In this document: piece after piece, positions 20,359-31,021 of the stretch
How the letters are laid out: each line of letters opens with the position of its first letter
Position numbering within the stretch: position 1 is the stretch's first letter
From: Pomphorhynchus laevis
Lineage: Eukaryota; Acanthocephala; Palaeacanthocephala; Echinorhynchida; Pomphorhynchidae
Assembly (NCBI GenBank): GCA_012934845.2
Contig: WNNJ02001284.1
Coordinates: 1-64,000, forward strand
Length of the DNA: 64,000 bases
Direction: 5' to 3'
Made by a program: the position numbers and the translations under genes
The notes under the pieces: generated by a model
The model's database searches: none
The model's input: only the letters and a program-made list of their open reading frames with translations
Told to the model about the DNA's origin: nothing

Positions 20359-20482
20359 GTGATTCTGAGTAGTCATATGAGTGTCTGTCTTTTACTGTTA
20401 ATCATCAATTGTTAAAATTAAATGTGTGTGTTGTTTACAGATCTCCATCTTTCACTTTGATAACAGATTGGCTTAAGGATTA
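20359..20482 (+). mobile_element. LINE D endonuclease fragment
   Basis: Matches 59428-59552 closely and encodes part of the APE endonuclease (CVYRSPSFTLITDWLKDYL in the relevant frame). It is cut off at both ends. The 3' end of another LINE is joined at an ATT-rich stretch near 20483. Confidence 0.75.
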
Positions 20483-20957
20483 TTTATTTTATTATATTAT
20501 TATATTATTACTACAGGTCATAGCCATAAGGCTGTTTTGACCGCTCACATAAAAAACAAATAAATACAAGAAAAAAATCAAAAAACATCATTCAGTATAT
20601 ATATCAGAACCATGGGTACTGCAGCAACCACCATTCGTTCTAATTTCGAATCCAGATCTTTATATTGGATTTAAATTCATTGATTGTATGCACCGCAACG
20701 ACATCAACTGGAAGACGATTCCAAATATTCACCGCTCGATGAGACAGTCGGAAATGACGAGGGTATTTTCCGTGCTCATGTACTACTAGTACTTTCGAGT
20801 GCCCTCTACGTCCATCCCGTTCATTGAGTTCAACTCTATTTGCTGGAAAATTTTCATCTTTATTAACTAGTCGATACATAGCTAGAAGGTCAAAAAGAAG
20901 GAACCTTTCACGCACTGTCGGCATATTTAAACTTTTTATTCTTGCCTCATAGGGAAG
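20483..20957 (-). mobile_element. LINE E 3'-end fragment
   Basis: The minus-strand ORF at 20640-20924 encodes the last part of a LINE RT protein: RERFLLFDLLAMYRLVN, then FRLSHRAVNIWNRLPVDVV and FKSNIKIW. The N-x-W-N-x-L-P motif near the C-terminus is typical of CR1/RTE-like LINE tails. The 3' UTR (about 20483-20639) ends in ATT repeats. Bases 20803-20957 recur at 26680-26835. The tail of element 8 lies at its upstream end. Confidence 0.7.
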
Positions 20958-21065
20958 ATAATTTTTTTTTGAAGAGAAGATTTATTCAAGAAAAAAAAGA
21001 AGTAATATGTTCTACAAACTAGAAAAGTTTCTTGCACTGTCAAGCACATTGTCCCGACATATTAC

Positions 21066-24020
21066 TCAACGGAGTGCAGCGACTTGTAATGATGCTGCTC
21101 TTGCTAGCGCTAGTCCCGTTTTGATCCTCAAATCACGCATGCATTCGTTGTATGGCCGAGTAGATTTTATAGATTGACGCCTGCATATTTGTCGTAGCAC
21201 CTTTGAAGCTATTTCACCAGCTCCACCGTTAGCTGCAAAAATTATAGGAAAAAAACAAGCTCTTTCAAATCGTGATATACGTTCACCGTATTTTCCGATT
21301 TTCCTTTGTTCGTGGTAGTGAAAGTGATTTTGTGGCATTGATGTTGAGTAGGACGAAGCAAGGTGATTGTAAACGCAAATGTCCAATAGGGACCGCTCCG
21401 AAATACTAAACAACCCATAGCAAGAAATATCTACTCTAGCGTTATGTTCCCTGGCTGTCGAATTTGTTGCGAATGTTACTCCGTCTGGAAGCGGTTGCAG
21501 TGTAGGTTCAAGAGAAACGGGGTCGCAAATCCCTTTTAGCTCTTTTGCAATTAGATCCCGAAGGAAGTTGTGTCGTATTATTGGCATACCACCGACCTTA
21601 CATGAAAGAGAGTGACGGAGCTCAAACTTTGAACCGCATAAACATTGATCTGGTTGTTTCGGAGGCGTCCAACCATATCTTGTCGCTAGAGCGTCTTGAA
21701 ATTGGAGCTTTGAGAGTCGATAACCATATGCTTCCATCGGTTTTGCAGACAACCATGTTGACGCACCACACGTAGCAGCAAATTTTAAAGCTTTTATAAT
21801 ATTGCTATCTTCCAATGTTTGTAATTTAATATTCCAAAAATTATTTCGTTGATTGTGAATATCCAAAGCGATTTGTTGCTGCTGTTGGGCCAACAAGGGG
21901 CCAAATGATGCATTGATCAGCGGTTGACACATTCGGCGCGAATTTTCGAATTCCAGATCAGATCCATCTTGAGGCAGAAAAATTCCCAAACCACCATACC
22001 GCAAAGGGATATTTAATATTGTTTTAAATCGATCTATATCGACGACGCCAGTTATCTTGGGAACAAGGCAGGATACTATGATTTTCGACAAGTTTGCGAA
22101 TGCTTCTGAATAGACATGTATAGTTCGTTGTATGAAGTTCCAGCTGTGTTGTAGTGCTTGAGTCAGAGCGACGTAAGCCAAGTGAGGATCTTCGTCGGCT
22201 ACTAGTATCAACCTCTCTATGCAAGTAGACCATTCATCTATTTTCCTTTTTATAAACATATTTGTATATGATTTTGTACCAATAGCTGAACCCAGTATCT
22301 CAATTCCATCAGTATTAATGCATAGGTTAGATTCTACGAAAATCGACCGGGCAACGCTAAGTATCTTATCGTGTACCAACATTCGGCACTTTTCTTCATT
22401 AAGATAAAATCCAAAATCAGGACCGACTCGACGCACAGTATCCCAAATCGTCTTAAGGTCCTTCACACTTCCGATAATGTTAGAGTCATCCGCATACCAG
22501 CGATGTACAGTATTCGGGGCAGCCTTTGAAAGAACATTAATCAAGGGAAGAGACGCCGCGGCAAACGCAATCATGGAAAGCGGGTCACCTTGAGTGAATC
22601 CCTCTGATGATTCTAAAAAATCATTGTCGACAGTCAGTATATTAGGGCATTTGTAGATATTTCGTAGTATAGTGGATAAAGAAGGACATATGAACTCTAC
22701 ATTGTTCAAAGCGACTAAACGATTTATGCGATTAAAAGCGTTGGATGCATCTAGTTGTAATATGCACAAGTCATCGCTACTATCAAAGAGTTCTCTTGTG
22801 GAATGAATTGCCATCTCAATACCACATCGTTGGCCAGAGCATAATTGAACACAACCAGCCACTTTCTGGATATCTTCCGAAATTCTTTTCGCCACAACTT
22901 TGCCTACTATTCTTCGAGAGACTTCACCTACTCCAATCGGTCGTACTCCTGGATTTTTATCTAATGGAATTAGACGGCTTACTGTAAAGGCCTCAATGTC
23001 GCCGGGATTCAATTCGATGGTCGCTATAGTTATTGCGAAGTTGGCTAAGGATTCAGCAAGCCCATTAGAACTTTGACCAAAAGAGCATATCATACTCTTC
23101 CATGAAGATGCATTTACTCCAGAAGGCCCTGCTGCACCACGTGTAGATCTAGCGGCAGAACGAATATCTTCAGCATCTATTTTTAGGAAGCGAACAGGAT
23201 GATGATCAGCAATGTTATCCAGTGGAGCTCTGAGTAAGACGTGTTTATTCGCAGGAATTGAATCAGGATGTAATTCCAACAATTTCTCCTTTACTGATTG
23301 ACCGCTTGGCAAAGTGTCTTTAAGTCTGAACACCTGGTGCGATTTATTGGGATCTTTTAGTACTTGAATTGCGGCGTGTGTTTTTCCCGTTGTTAACAGT
23401 TTACTAAATAAGTTTATCCAGTTTTGATTCTTTTTTATTATTGGTAAACGATCGCGTGCCTCAGATTGAAGAATTCTTCCCTCAACTAGTAGTTCAAATA
23501 TTCGGTTCTCTTTCCAGAGTAATATTCGTCTTGTAAGTATTGATCTTATTGCGCTAGTCTTCCTTGTTGTTGTTTTTTGAAGCATAAGTTGACATATAAC
23601 GGTTATCTTCATCAGGAGATACCTCATTTTAGAGTGATCAGAGTTAATGGCGGAGTAACATTCCGATAGTATGTCTATGAAACTTGAACTTGTGTTGCAT
23701 TTTGGTAAGTTGAACAAGTTGGGTATCCACTTTACAACTTCATAGTATGTAGATTCAATGATCGATGCGTGCTGCGATATGTTATTTGATGTTTCGATTA
23801 TGTTTGTGTTAACCGATCCATTACAAGTTGAATTATCGATTAAACATGATTGTTTAACCACATTGTCAACTACATACAGAGAAGCGGTATTTCCACAATT
23901 TCGTGCTGAACAGTTGACGCAAGGTTGTTTTAGACGGGCACATTTGCATGACTTACAAACAGCAGCTTGACCGTTGCAGGAACAACATTTTGAAATACCT
24001 GCAGGAATTCCTTTCGGCAT
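21066..24020 (-). CDS. RLE-type LINE element 8: full-length intact polyprotein
   Basis: An uninterrupted ORF of 984 codons starting MPKGIPAGISKCC, in line with the MPRG starts of relatives. The Cys-rich N-terminus spans residues 1-50. GAAGPSGVNASSW is near 297, GVRPIGVGEVSRR follows, motif A is LQLDASNAFNRINR, motif B is GFTQGDPLSMIAFA and YADDS is near 509. The zinc knuckle CLCGSKFELRHSLSC is near 793. RHNFLRDL, ARVDISCYG, LLDICVYNHL (near 878) and KYGERI follow. The end (RAASLQVAALR) lacks the RGxRS tail of relatives. The 3' UTR runs to about 20958 and has no CCCATTTG hairpin. All key motifs are kept, so the copy looks young. Element 9 lies just upstream in the same direction. Confidence 0.92.
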   Translation of the reverse strand: MPKGIPAGISKCCSCNGQAAVCKSCKCARLKQPCVNCSARNCGNTASLYVVDNVVKQSCLIDNSTCNGSVNTNIIETSNNISQHASIIESTYYEVVKWIPNLFNLPKCNTSSSFIDILSECYSAINSDHSKMRYLLMKITVICQLMLQKTTTRKTSAIRSILTRRILLWKENRIFELLVEGRILQSEARDRLPIIKKNQNWINLFSKLLTTGKTHAAIQVLKDPNKSHQVFRLKDTLPSGQSVKEKLLELHPDSIPANKHVLLRAPLDNIADHHPVRFLKIDAEDIRSAARSTRGAAGPSGVNASSWKSMICSFGQSSNGLAESLANFAITIATIELNPGDIEAFTVSRLIPLDKNPGVRPIGVGEVSRRIVGKVVAKRISEDIQKVAGCVQLCSGQRCGIEMAIHSTRELFDSSDDLCILQLDASNAFNRINRLVALNNVEFICPSLSTILRNIYKCPNILTVDNDFLESSEGFTQGDPLSMIAFAAASLPLINVLSKAAPNTVHRWYADDSNIIGSVKDLKTIWDTVRRVGPDFGFYLNEEKCRMLVHDKILSVARSIFVESNLCINTDGIEILGSAIGTKSYTNMFIKRKIDEWSTCIERLILVADEDPHLAYVALTQALQHSWNFIQRTIHVYSEAFANLSKIIVSCLVPKITGVVDIDRFKTILNIPLRYGGLGIFLPQDGSDLEFENSRRMCQPLINASFGPLLAQQQQQIALDIHNQRNNFWNIKLQTLEDSNIIKALKFAATCGASTWLSAKPMEAYGYRLSKLQFQDALATRYGWTPPKQPDQCLCGSKFELRHSLSCKVGGMPIIRHNFLRDLIAKELKGICDPVSLEPTLQPLPDGVTFATNSTAREHNARVDISCYGLFSISERSLLDICVYNHLASSYSTSMPQNHFHYHEQRKIGKYGERISRFERACFFPIIFAANGGAGEIASKVLRQICRRQSIKSTRPYNECMRDLRIKTGLALARAASLQVAALR

Positions 24021-24059
24021 AATTTGTGTTGGAAATCTGTATATGTTATTACCTTTTTA

Positions 24060-26439
24060 AGGTGATAATTTTTTTTTTTTTTATTTATTCGAAAATTTTA
24101 CAAGCATTGTTACCCACAAATGGGTCATATAATATTAGCGTTAATAACATTGATAAAAATACGTTTGAATATTTATGCGTCTCCTTGACGTTCCATTGCC
24201 TTCAGCGTGTAAGGGAAGTTATTTCCTGACAGCTGGTATTCGTTGGTTCCTCGAGCGTATGGGCGGTTTCGAGCCGATCTGTAGCCCCTTATACACTCGG
24301 AAGCGGCTCTGCATAGAACGACAGAGATCTTTCGTTTTAAACGGCCAACACATTCTGCGTACGAGCTACCCTCTCTTCTGGTCGCTTGCAACCATGCGAT
24401 ACGCTTAATAATGTGTAATGCTGTTGGACCAATTCCGCCTGAGCACGAAAACGCCAGTGGCACAAATATTCCTCTCTCAATACATGTGACTCGTTCCTCA
24501 TATTTGGCATTTTTTCGGCTTTCATGATAACTGAATGCAGCTTTATCATCTTGAGAACACGATGCGGCATGAGGGTTAAATACTACGACGTCCAAAAACG
24601 TCCGCTCGAACCGATTCTCGTATAATCCGCTGCAGACTATGTCAAGTCTTGCTTCGGCGTCACGTGTGGTAGTGTGCTTTGAAAAAACAACATGATCGTC
24701 TACTCTTTGTAAACATGGTTCCGTGGCTACCCCGTGGCAAACTGTTGTTAGTTCACATGCGATTAAATCTCTAATTTCGTTATGACGAATTATCGGTAGT
24801 CCACCGTGCTTGCACGAGAGAAGGTGTGAAAGGCTCGACGATGCGTTACATACACAAATTGATGGCAGCCCCTCTGGGATCCATCCGTATCGGGTTGCTA
24901 AACCGTCTCTAAACTGGTTTTGCGAGAGAATGAAATTTTCCGTTTTGGTTGGACAATTACTTAACCATGCAGATGCCCCACATGTTGTAGCAAACACTAA
25001 CGCCTTCTGCTCGGTGTTGGATAGTGTGTTTTTGACGCTCGCTATACGATCCGTGAATACTCGCCGTTTTTGTGTAGTTATCAGAAGTTTGATAGATGTC
25101 TGCTGTTCACGAAGTGCCGCTCCACGAGAACCGGAGGTATATGACTTTACCATGGCTAGCGATGAATCATGCTCAATATGCGATGTGAAAACTGGATCCA
25201 TTATCCCAATTCCACCTAGTCTTAGAGGAGAGCTTAGCACAACTGACATGGAATCGGAGATCTGATACTTTGTTAGGACGGGAAATATGCGAAATAGCAG
25301 CGATTCACGTAAAGGAGCCAACATGTCCTCATGACAATTGATTGTTCTAAGAAAGTGGGTCCACTTCCATTGTAAGGATTTCGATAGTCCGATAAAACCG
25401 ATGTGTGGGTCCGATTCACATACCTCGCTGATGCGTCCAATTGAGTGAGTCCACATTTCCAATTTCTTATGTGTCTCATGCTTTATGTAACTGGTTGTAC
25501 CAATGAAGGATCCCAATATTCCGATCCCGTCATACTCTATTTTTATTCCGTGAAACATCTGTTCCACGTCTCTTTGCTTGTGATGAAGCAGCAAACATGT
25601 TTTCGAAGGATTTACAAAATAGCCGATTCCTGGCCCAAATGTCTCTATTATATTCTAAGCACGTTTAAGCTCATGTGGTTGTCCAACAAAATTCGCGTCA
25701 TCCGCAAACCAGCGTTGTATTATGCCCGGACATTCATCCTGTATTTTGCGAATTAATGGTAACGATGCCATTGCAAATACTGCCATTGCAAGAGGGTCGC
25801 CCTGCGTTACACCCTCTTCTGAATACAACGAGTCACCACCAAGGACAAGTTGAGCATCGACTGAATAAATATTCTCAGGGCAAACGTACCGCATATTATG
25901 AATAGCCACTTTGCGATTTATACGATTGAATGCATTACTCGCGTCGACCGCGAGTAAACCAAAGTCATGGTTATTCATATATTCGCCTCTGAGAGAATGA
26001 ATGGCAAATTCCACACCACTATGCTGAGATGCACATAGTTGAAATACGTCGGCCACATCTTGCATATCGGATTTTATGTGATTTAGAATCGTTTTGCATA
26101 TGATTCTACGACTGACATCGGCTACCCCAATGGGGCGTATTCCATGGGCTTTCTTCGGGATAGCGACTAGCCTACATGCCACAAATGCCTCCAGGGTATC
26201 AGGAGAAACTTTTGTTGTTGCAAGGTGAATTGCAAATTTTGCAAGCGCATCTGCTAACCCTCGTGAATGATGGCCGAAGGAGTTCAACATGCGCCTCCAC
26301 GTCAAAGCGTCAAGGCCGGACGGGCCTGCACCACCTGTAGTACGCTTAGACGAGCGAATGATGTCATCCGCTTCGATATCGAGAAACAGTGTAGGGTGAT
26401 GCTTTTTCGCTCCGGGAAATAAGTGATTGAGTAAAAGCG
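24060..26439 (-). mobile_element. RLE-type LINE element 9: RT and nuclease, 5'-truncated, one in-frame stop
   Basis: Open frame on the minus strand from about 26439 to the stop at 24173, broken only by a TAG at 25652-25654 where a Trp codon is expected (RA-stop-NIIE). Motifs are GGAGPSGLDALTW, GIRPIGVADVSRR, LLAVDASNAFNRINR, GVTQGDPLAMAVFA, FADDA, LGSFIG, the zinc knuckle CVCNASSSLSHLLSC, IRHNEIRDL, ARLDIVCSG, FLDVVVFNPH, KYEERV and CIRGYRSARNRP. The Cys-rich N-terminus is missing. The 3' UTR carries the hairpin CCCATTTGTGGGTAAC (24109-24124 on the minus strand), then a long A run near 24065. Its 3' end abuts the 5' end of element 8. Confidence 0.88.
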
Positions 26440-26525
26440 GATACCCATCTATCATGGGGTAGATACCCATCTATCAAGGGGTAGATGATCGTGAAAGAAT
26501 TGAGTTTAAGATTTTCCAATTAGAT
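26440..26525 (-). repeat. 22-bp junction duplication and a LINE B sliver at the 5' end of element 9
   Basis: GATACCCATCTATCATGGGGTA at 26440-26461 is repeated, one base different, at 26462-26483, exactly at the truncation point of element 9. Bases 26478-26525 then match LINE B at 28628-28676. The arrangement suggests a patchwork join at the 5' end of the insertion. Confidence 0.75.
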
Positions 26526-26554
26526 TTTAAGGTGATAATAATAATAATAATAAT

Positions 26555-26639
26555 CTTGTAATCGAATTTATCTTGTAATCGAATTTATCTTGTAATCGAA
26601 TTTATCTTGTAATCGAATTTATCTTGTAATCAAACTTAT
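26555..26639. repeat. 17-bp tandem repeat, five copies
   Basis: The unit CTTGTAATCGAATTTAT is repeated five times; only the last unit differs. The 26 bases after it (about 26640-26665) recur in reverse at 47797-47822, next to another minisatellite. Confidence 0.9.
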
Positions 26640-26679
26640 TGTATGTTATTTTATCTCAAACTTTTTCTCAAACTTTTCT

Positions 26680-26835
26680 CTACGTCCATCCCGTTCATTG
26701 AGTTCAACTCTATTTGCTGGAAAATTTTCATCTTAATTAACTAGTCGATACATAGCTAGAAGGTCAAAAAGAAGGAACCTTTCACGCACTGTCGGCATAT
26801 TTAAACTTTTTATTCTTGCCTCATAGGAAAGATAA
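26680..26835 (-). mobile_element. LINE E fragment
   Basis: Nearly identical to 20803-20957 (the C-terminal coding part of LINE E, same orientation). It ends at an ATA-repeat where the 3' end of LINE B begins. Confidence 0.75.
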
Positions 26836-26941
26836 TAATAATAATACAATAATTTATTTAACGTGGCAAATGCGTGCAAAATGCACGCTTACATGACCAC
26901 TAACAAACAAAAAAAGAACATCAAAGATCACATGTTATTAG

Positions 26942-29844
26942 TTAATTGTTGAAAAATAATTGGATTTGGCGTTTAAAGTACGGCATAGATGTTGATTGGC
27001 GGATATGAATAGGCAGTTGATTCCACAAGATAGGAGCAGCCACAACGAAGGAGCGGAAGCCAAAAGAGGTAGAGTAGATTGGGACATGTAAAAGAAGGGA
27101 ATTACGGGAACGCAAAGCACAATACACAGTACGAGAATTGTCGAGAAAAGGAATGTTGAGAAATGAACGGGTATGAGAAGTTATAAGGCGAAGAACAATG
27201 ATAAGAAGACGAATTTGAACACGACAATAAATGGTAGGCCAATCAAGAGAAACAAGATAGTGGGATGTATGATCAAAACGACGAAGACGGAGGAGAATTC
27301 GGACAGCTGCGTTGACGATTCGTTGTAGGGGAAGCAGAGTGGATTTAGGTGAGTTGGAAAATAGACTAAGACAATAATCGAGTCTTGAGAAAAGAAGAGA
27401 AGATATGAGAGTCATACAAGAAGGGAAATCGATCAATCTACGAACTTGACGGAGGTTGCGGAGTATCAAGGTAGATGAGCGTACTTTATCTCTAACGAAA
27501 GGTTTAAGTGAAAGTCGGTTGTCAAAATGGAAGCCTAGGAAAACGAGATTATCAACGATAGGAAGAATTGTAGAATTTAATGATACGGAGGGAGGTTCGA
27601 AGCCGAGGCGTCGAGGTAGGATCCACATAATTTTGGATTTATCAGGATTCAGAGAAAGGCGAAGGGAAGAAAGATAATTGGAAATTGAGACAAGACAGTC
27701 CGAAGCGGAAACACTAAGATCGTGAATACGATAAACAGGTGCATGAGCATAGATGAGAATGTCATCAGCATATTGCATAACATGGAAGTTAAATTTATGA
27801 GAAATCGAAGACAAGTCACCGAGAAGAAGAGAGTGAAAAGCATAGGGCCTAATACGGAGCCTTGTGGAACACCGGCCGGGATGGATGAATGATGGGAGGG
27901 AGAAGAGTTAGAATAGACGCGAAATGTACGGTTTGACAGATATGAAGAAAACCATGATACAGTGGGTAAAGAGAAGCCATAATCATGACGAAGGCGATGT
28001 AGAAGAATCGAGTGATCGACGATGTCAAAAGCAGACGATAGATCAAGAGAAACTATGACACTACATAATTTATGATCGCGCGATATGAGTAAGTCATTAT
28101 AAACTTTAAGACAGGCAATTTCAGTAGAGTAATTAGAGCGAAAAGCGGCTTGGAAGGGAGGAAACAAGTTAGAGGAAGAGAGATATGTATTAACTTGCTT
28201 GAGAACGAGACGCTCAAGGAGTTTAGAGAGGGTTGGGAGAAGTGAGATTGGACGGTACGAAGATGGTAGTGAGGAGTCGAGAGATTGCTTTTTGATGAGA
28301 GGACGAACAGTGGCGCATTTCCAGATGGAAGGAAATGTACGGCTACGGATGGACGAGTTGAACAATGTGGTTAGGAAGGGTAAGATAGAGGAGCAGATAT
28401 TTTTAAGCAAGTGAGTGGGAATTGGGTCAGAAGGAGAGGTTTTATTAGGTAATGACAGCAGAACCGAAGAAACTTCATCAGACGAAACGGGAAGAAGGTG
28501 GAATAGTTCTGGGAGGGAAGTATCTAAAGAGAAGAGTGGGTACAAGGGGGCTACGGGTAGTAGGGAAAGTAAATTAGATAGCTTAGTTTGTAGATAAGAA
28601 GAAAATTCATCAGGATTTATATTACAAGGGGTAGATGATCGTGAAAGAATTGAGTTTAAGATTTTCCAATTAGATTTAGTGTTGGAAGATGACTCGAGTT
28701 GATTTCGCCAAAAGAGAGTACGTTTAGTACGTATAAGAATGAGATGTGAACGGCGTTGAGAAAAGTAGGAATCACGAAGATTTGGAGGGAGTGAGTTGGG
28801 TGAACGTTTAAGAAAGCGTTTATACATACGAAAAGAGTGACGGAGTCGACGCTTAGAAAGACTACAGTCAGAATCGAACCAGGGAGCATGGCGCAAGCGC
28901 TGGGAACGTCGAAGTCGACTAGGCAGAAAATTATTGAGGATCGACGTAAGTTCAGAATCAAACAGAATGCAGAGATCATCGGGAGAGAGATAGTGAAGAG
29001 GAAGGGAAAAGAGTGAAGAATTGAGTAAGGCTGTGCAGAGATCAGGGATATCGAGAAGCTTCCATGGTCGACTTGGTGTAGATAAAGGTAAAGGCGGAGA
29101 AGGAGGATGGGGACGAGTAAGAGTAAGAGTGACAAGGAAATGATCGGACAAACCAGGATCAGTAATTGACAAGGAGGTATAGTCATTGAAGCAGTTAGGA
29201 ACAGCAATGATGTCGAGAGCACCGCCGAGAATATGAGTTGGGCTTGTTGAAAGTAATTTATAGTTAAAATCAGAAAAAAGATTAGTTAAAGTGATGGAGT
29301 CAGAGTCAGACGGGCGATCAAGACGAATGTTAAAGTCACCGAGAACAAAAGAAGGAGTATAAGACAATGAACAGTGAGACATTAGATCTGCAAGGTCGTT
29401 AAAGAAGATACGTGATGGGGCAACTGAACCTGGACGGTATACAATCACAAGTTCCAGAGGGAAAGGCGTTGATAATCTGCATATGAGTAATTCGAACGAA
29501 GTGTAACGGATGTTAACGTTGATTTTACATAAAGACATTGGGTTACGAGCAATGACAACAATACCGCCATGGTTAGACGCATTAGATGTATGAGATGTAA
29601 TTGGACGAGCTGATTCAACTAGAGAACAACCAGAGCGACATAGACGACGAATAGCAAGATCGTCGGAGTCAGAGTGCCAGGATTCGGTAATGCAGAGAAT
29701 ATCGATAGATAATTGATCGAAGATATCGAGAAGCATATCAGCTTTATGAAGAATGGAGCGAGTATTGAATAGACTAAGACGAAAAGTATGCTTAGGAGCG
29801 AGATCGACTAGCGAAGAAGACAAGGGGGAGAGATGGGACGCCAT
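26942..29844 (-). CDS. LINE B ORF2: APE endonuclease and reverse transcriptase, one frameshift
   Basis: Starts MASHLSPLSSSLVDL. The APE endonuclease is seen in SLFNTRSILHK, CITESWHSDSDD, GGIVVIARNP, IVYRPGS, FVLGDFNIRLDRP and DPGLSDHFLV. The RT has YRPISLLPTLSKLLERLVL, AAFRSNYSTE, motif A SLDLSSAFDIVDHSIL, motif [12 protein letters not shown], and then YADDILIY, LNPDKSKIMW and LGFHFD. The AFDxVDH wording points to the CR1/L2 group. The protein runs from one frame (27649-29844) into another (26942-27814). A one-base shift lies near 27810-27830, just before YADD. The protein would otherwise be about 965 residues, a usual length for the group. Confidence 0.85.
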
Positions 29845-30989
29845 CGAATTTTTGGCCTTGTGTGAAGAACGGGAAAATTTCCGTTGATTTTACGTATAGA
29901 TAAGGATGACTCGCCGTTTGTTTCACGTCGATGTTTTTCAATGCGAGCTAAATTGAGCTGGGCAATATCAGAAGGGGAGCAGTCAGGAAAGATACGGCAA
30001 ATAGAGGAAGTGGTAAGAAGTTTATAACGTTGGGAGAGTACCGAAGAGGCATGTGAACTATGTCGGAAAACGATTTTTAAGAGTGGAGGACTGAGATGAT
30101 TGGATTTAGTGGATTTGTTTAAACGAATAAAGGATACAGGAGCGATATTATTGAAGAGTGATGGGTTATCATCAGGTAGAATGGTTGCTAGGATAGACCT
30201 GAAAGCAGATACATCATCATCGAGGCGAGATTGTGGAGAAGCCGATTCAGAAAGCTTTAAGTTTGATATGATTATACAGCGATCGCGCGAAGGAAAACGA
30301 TTACGTAGTGGTGGGCGTCAAGACCTGGTAGCAGTAGAGGCAGAAGAGCAGCTAAACGTGGGAATTACAGGGGTGCTAAGTGAAGATTTTAGATAGTTTG
30401 GAGCATGTGTGACAGGAGTGGAGTGTTGAATCGGTTGATCGGAGATGTGACTGGAGATGATTTTGACGGAAGGATGTAAATTATTGATAGGTGATACGGT
30501 TGGAGCATGTGTGACAGAAGTGGATTGTTGAATAGGTTGAACGGAGATGTTACTGGAGATAATTTTGACAGAAGGATGTAAATTATTGAGAAGTGATACG
30601 GTAGAGGTAGAGTAAGGAGTACGTGAAGAGAAGAAAGAAGTATGAGATGTATTTAGATGTGGGGATGAATAGGAAAAATGAGGTACGAGATGAAGGCCTT
30701 TACTGTTTGCATTGTTAGGAAGATGAAGATTATGGGAAGTTTTATCCGTAGTTAAAGGAGGAGTGTGTGTGAGAGAAGTTTCAAGAACGGGTTTCATATA
30801 TGACGAAGGAGTTAGTAAGCAAACGGATGACGACGGTAGATTGGAAGATATGTTGTCGTTTGTTGATGTTCCATGTATAACAGCGGTCTGAGTCGACTGA
30901 GAGATATCAAGTTTATTTATTGAGCACAAATCTGTTTTGTTAGCGTTCAGAATGTCTCCACCGTTTGAGTGGTCATTCTTCATTAGCAT
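29808..30989 (-). CDS. LINE B ORF1: Ser/Thr/Pro-rich protein with conserved basic C-terminus
   Basis: One frame from ATG 30989 to the stop at 29808, broken by a single TGA at 30318-30320. The N-terminal half is rich in Ser, Thr and Pro and contains an internal tandem repeat, LLNNLHPSVKIISSNISVQP then INNLHPSVKIISSHISDQP. The C-terminal half includes FIRLNKSTKSNHLSPPLLK and FPDCSPSDIAQLNLARIEKH, then RRETNGESSLSIRK. This resembles the D-x-T/S-P...R.E...RR...GE..L.I end of many LINE ORF1 RNA-binding proteins. Its stop lies 37 nt past the ORF2 ATG, in another frame. The exact fold is not clear. Confidence 0.65.
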
Positions 30990-31021
30990 ATCGTACCTGA
31001 GGACATAATTTCGTAAACCGT

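Larger units (their letters stand above)
26836..30989 (-). mobile_element. LINE B copy 1: CR1/L2-group LINE with ORF1 and ORF2
   Basis: The most complete copy of this family. On the minus strand it holds ORF1 (30989 to 29808), ORF2 (29844 to 26942), and a 3' UTR that ends near 26836 in ATT-type repeats. The 3' UTR has a stem-loop at 26863-26900 that is shared and covaries with other copies. No TSD was identified with confidence. The 5' end is taken near the ORF1 ATG; the true 5' UTR may be truncated. Confidence 0.85.
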
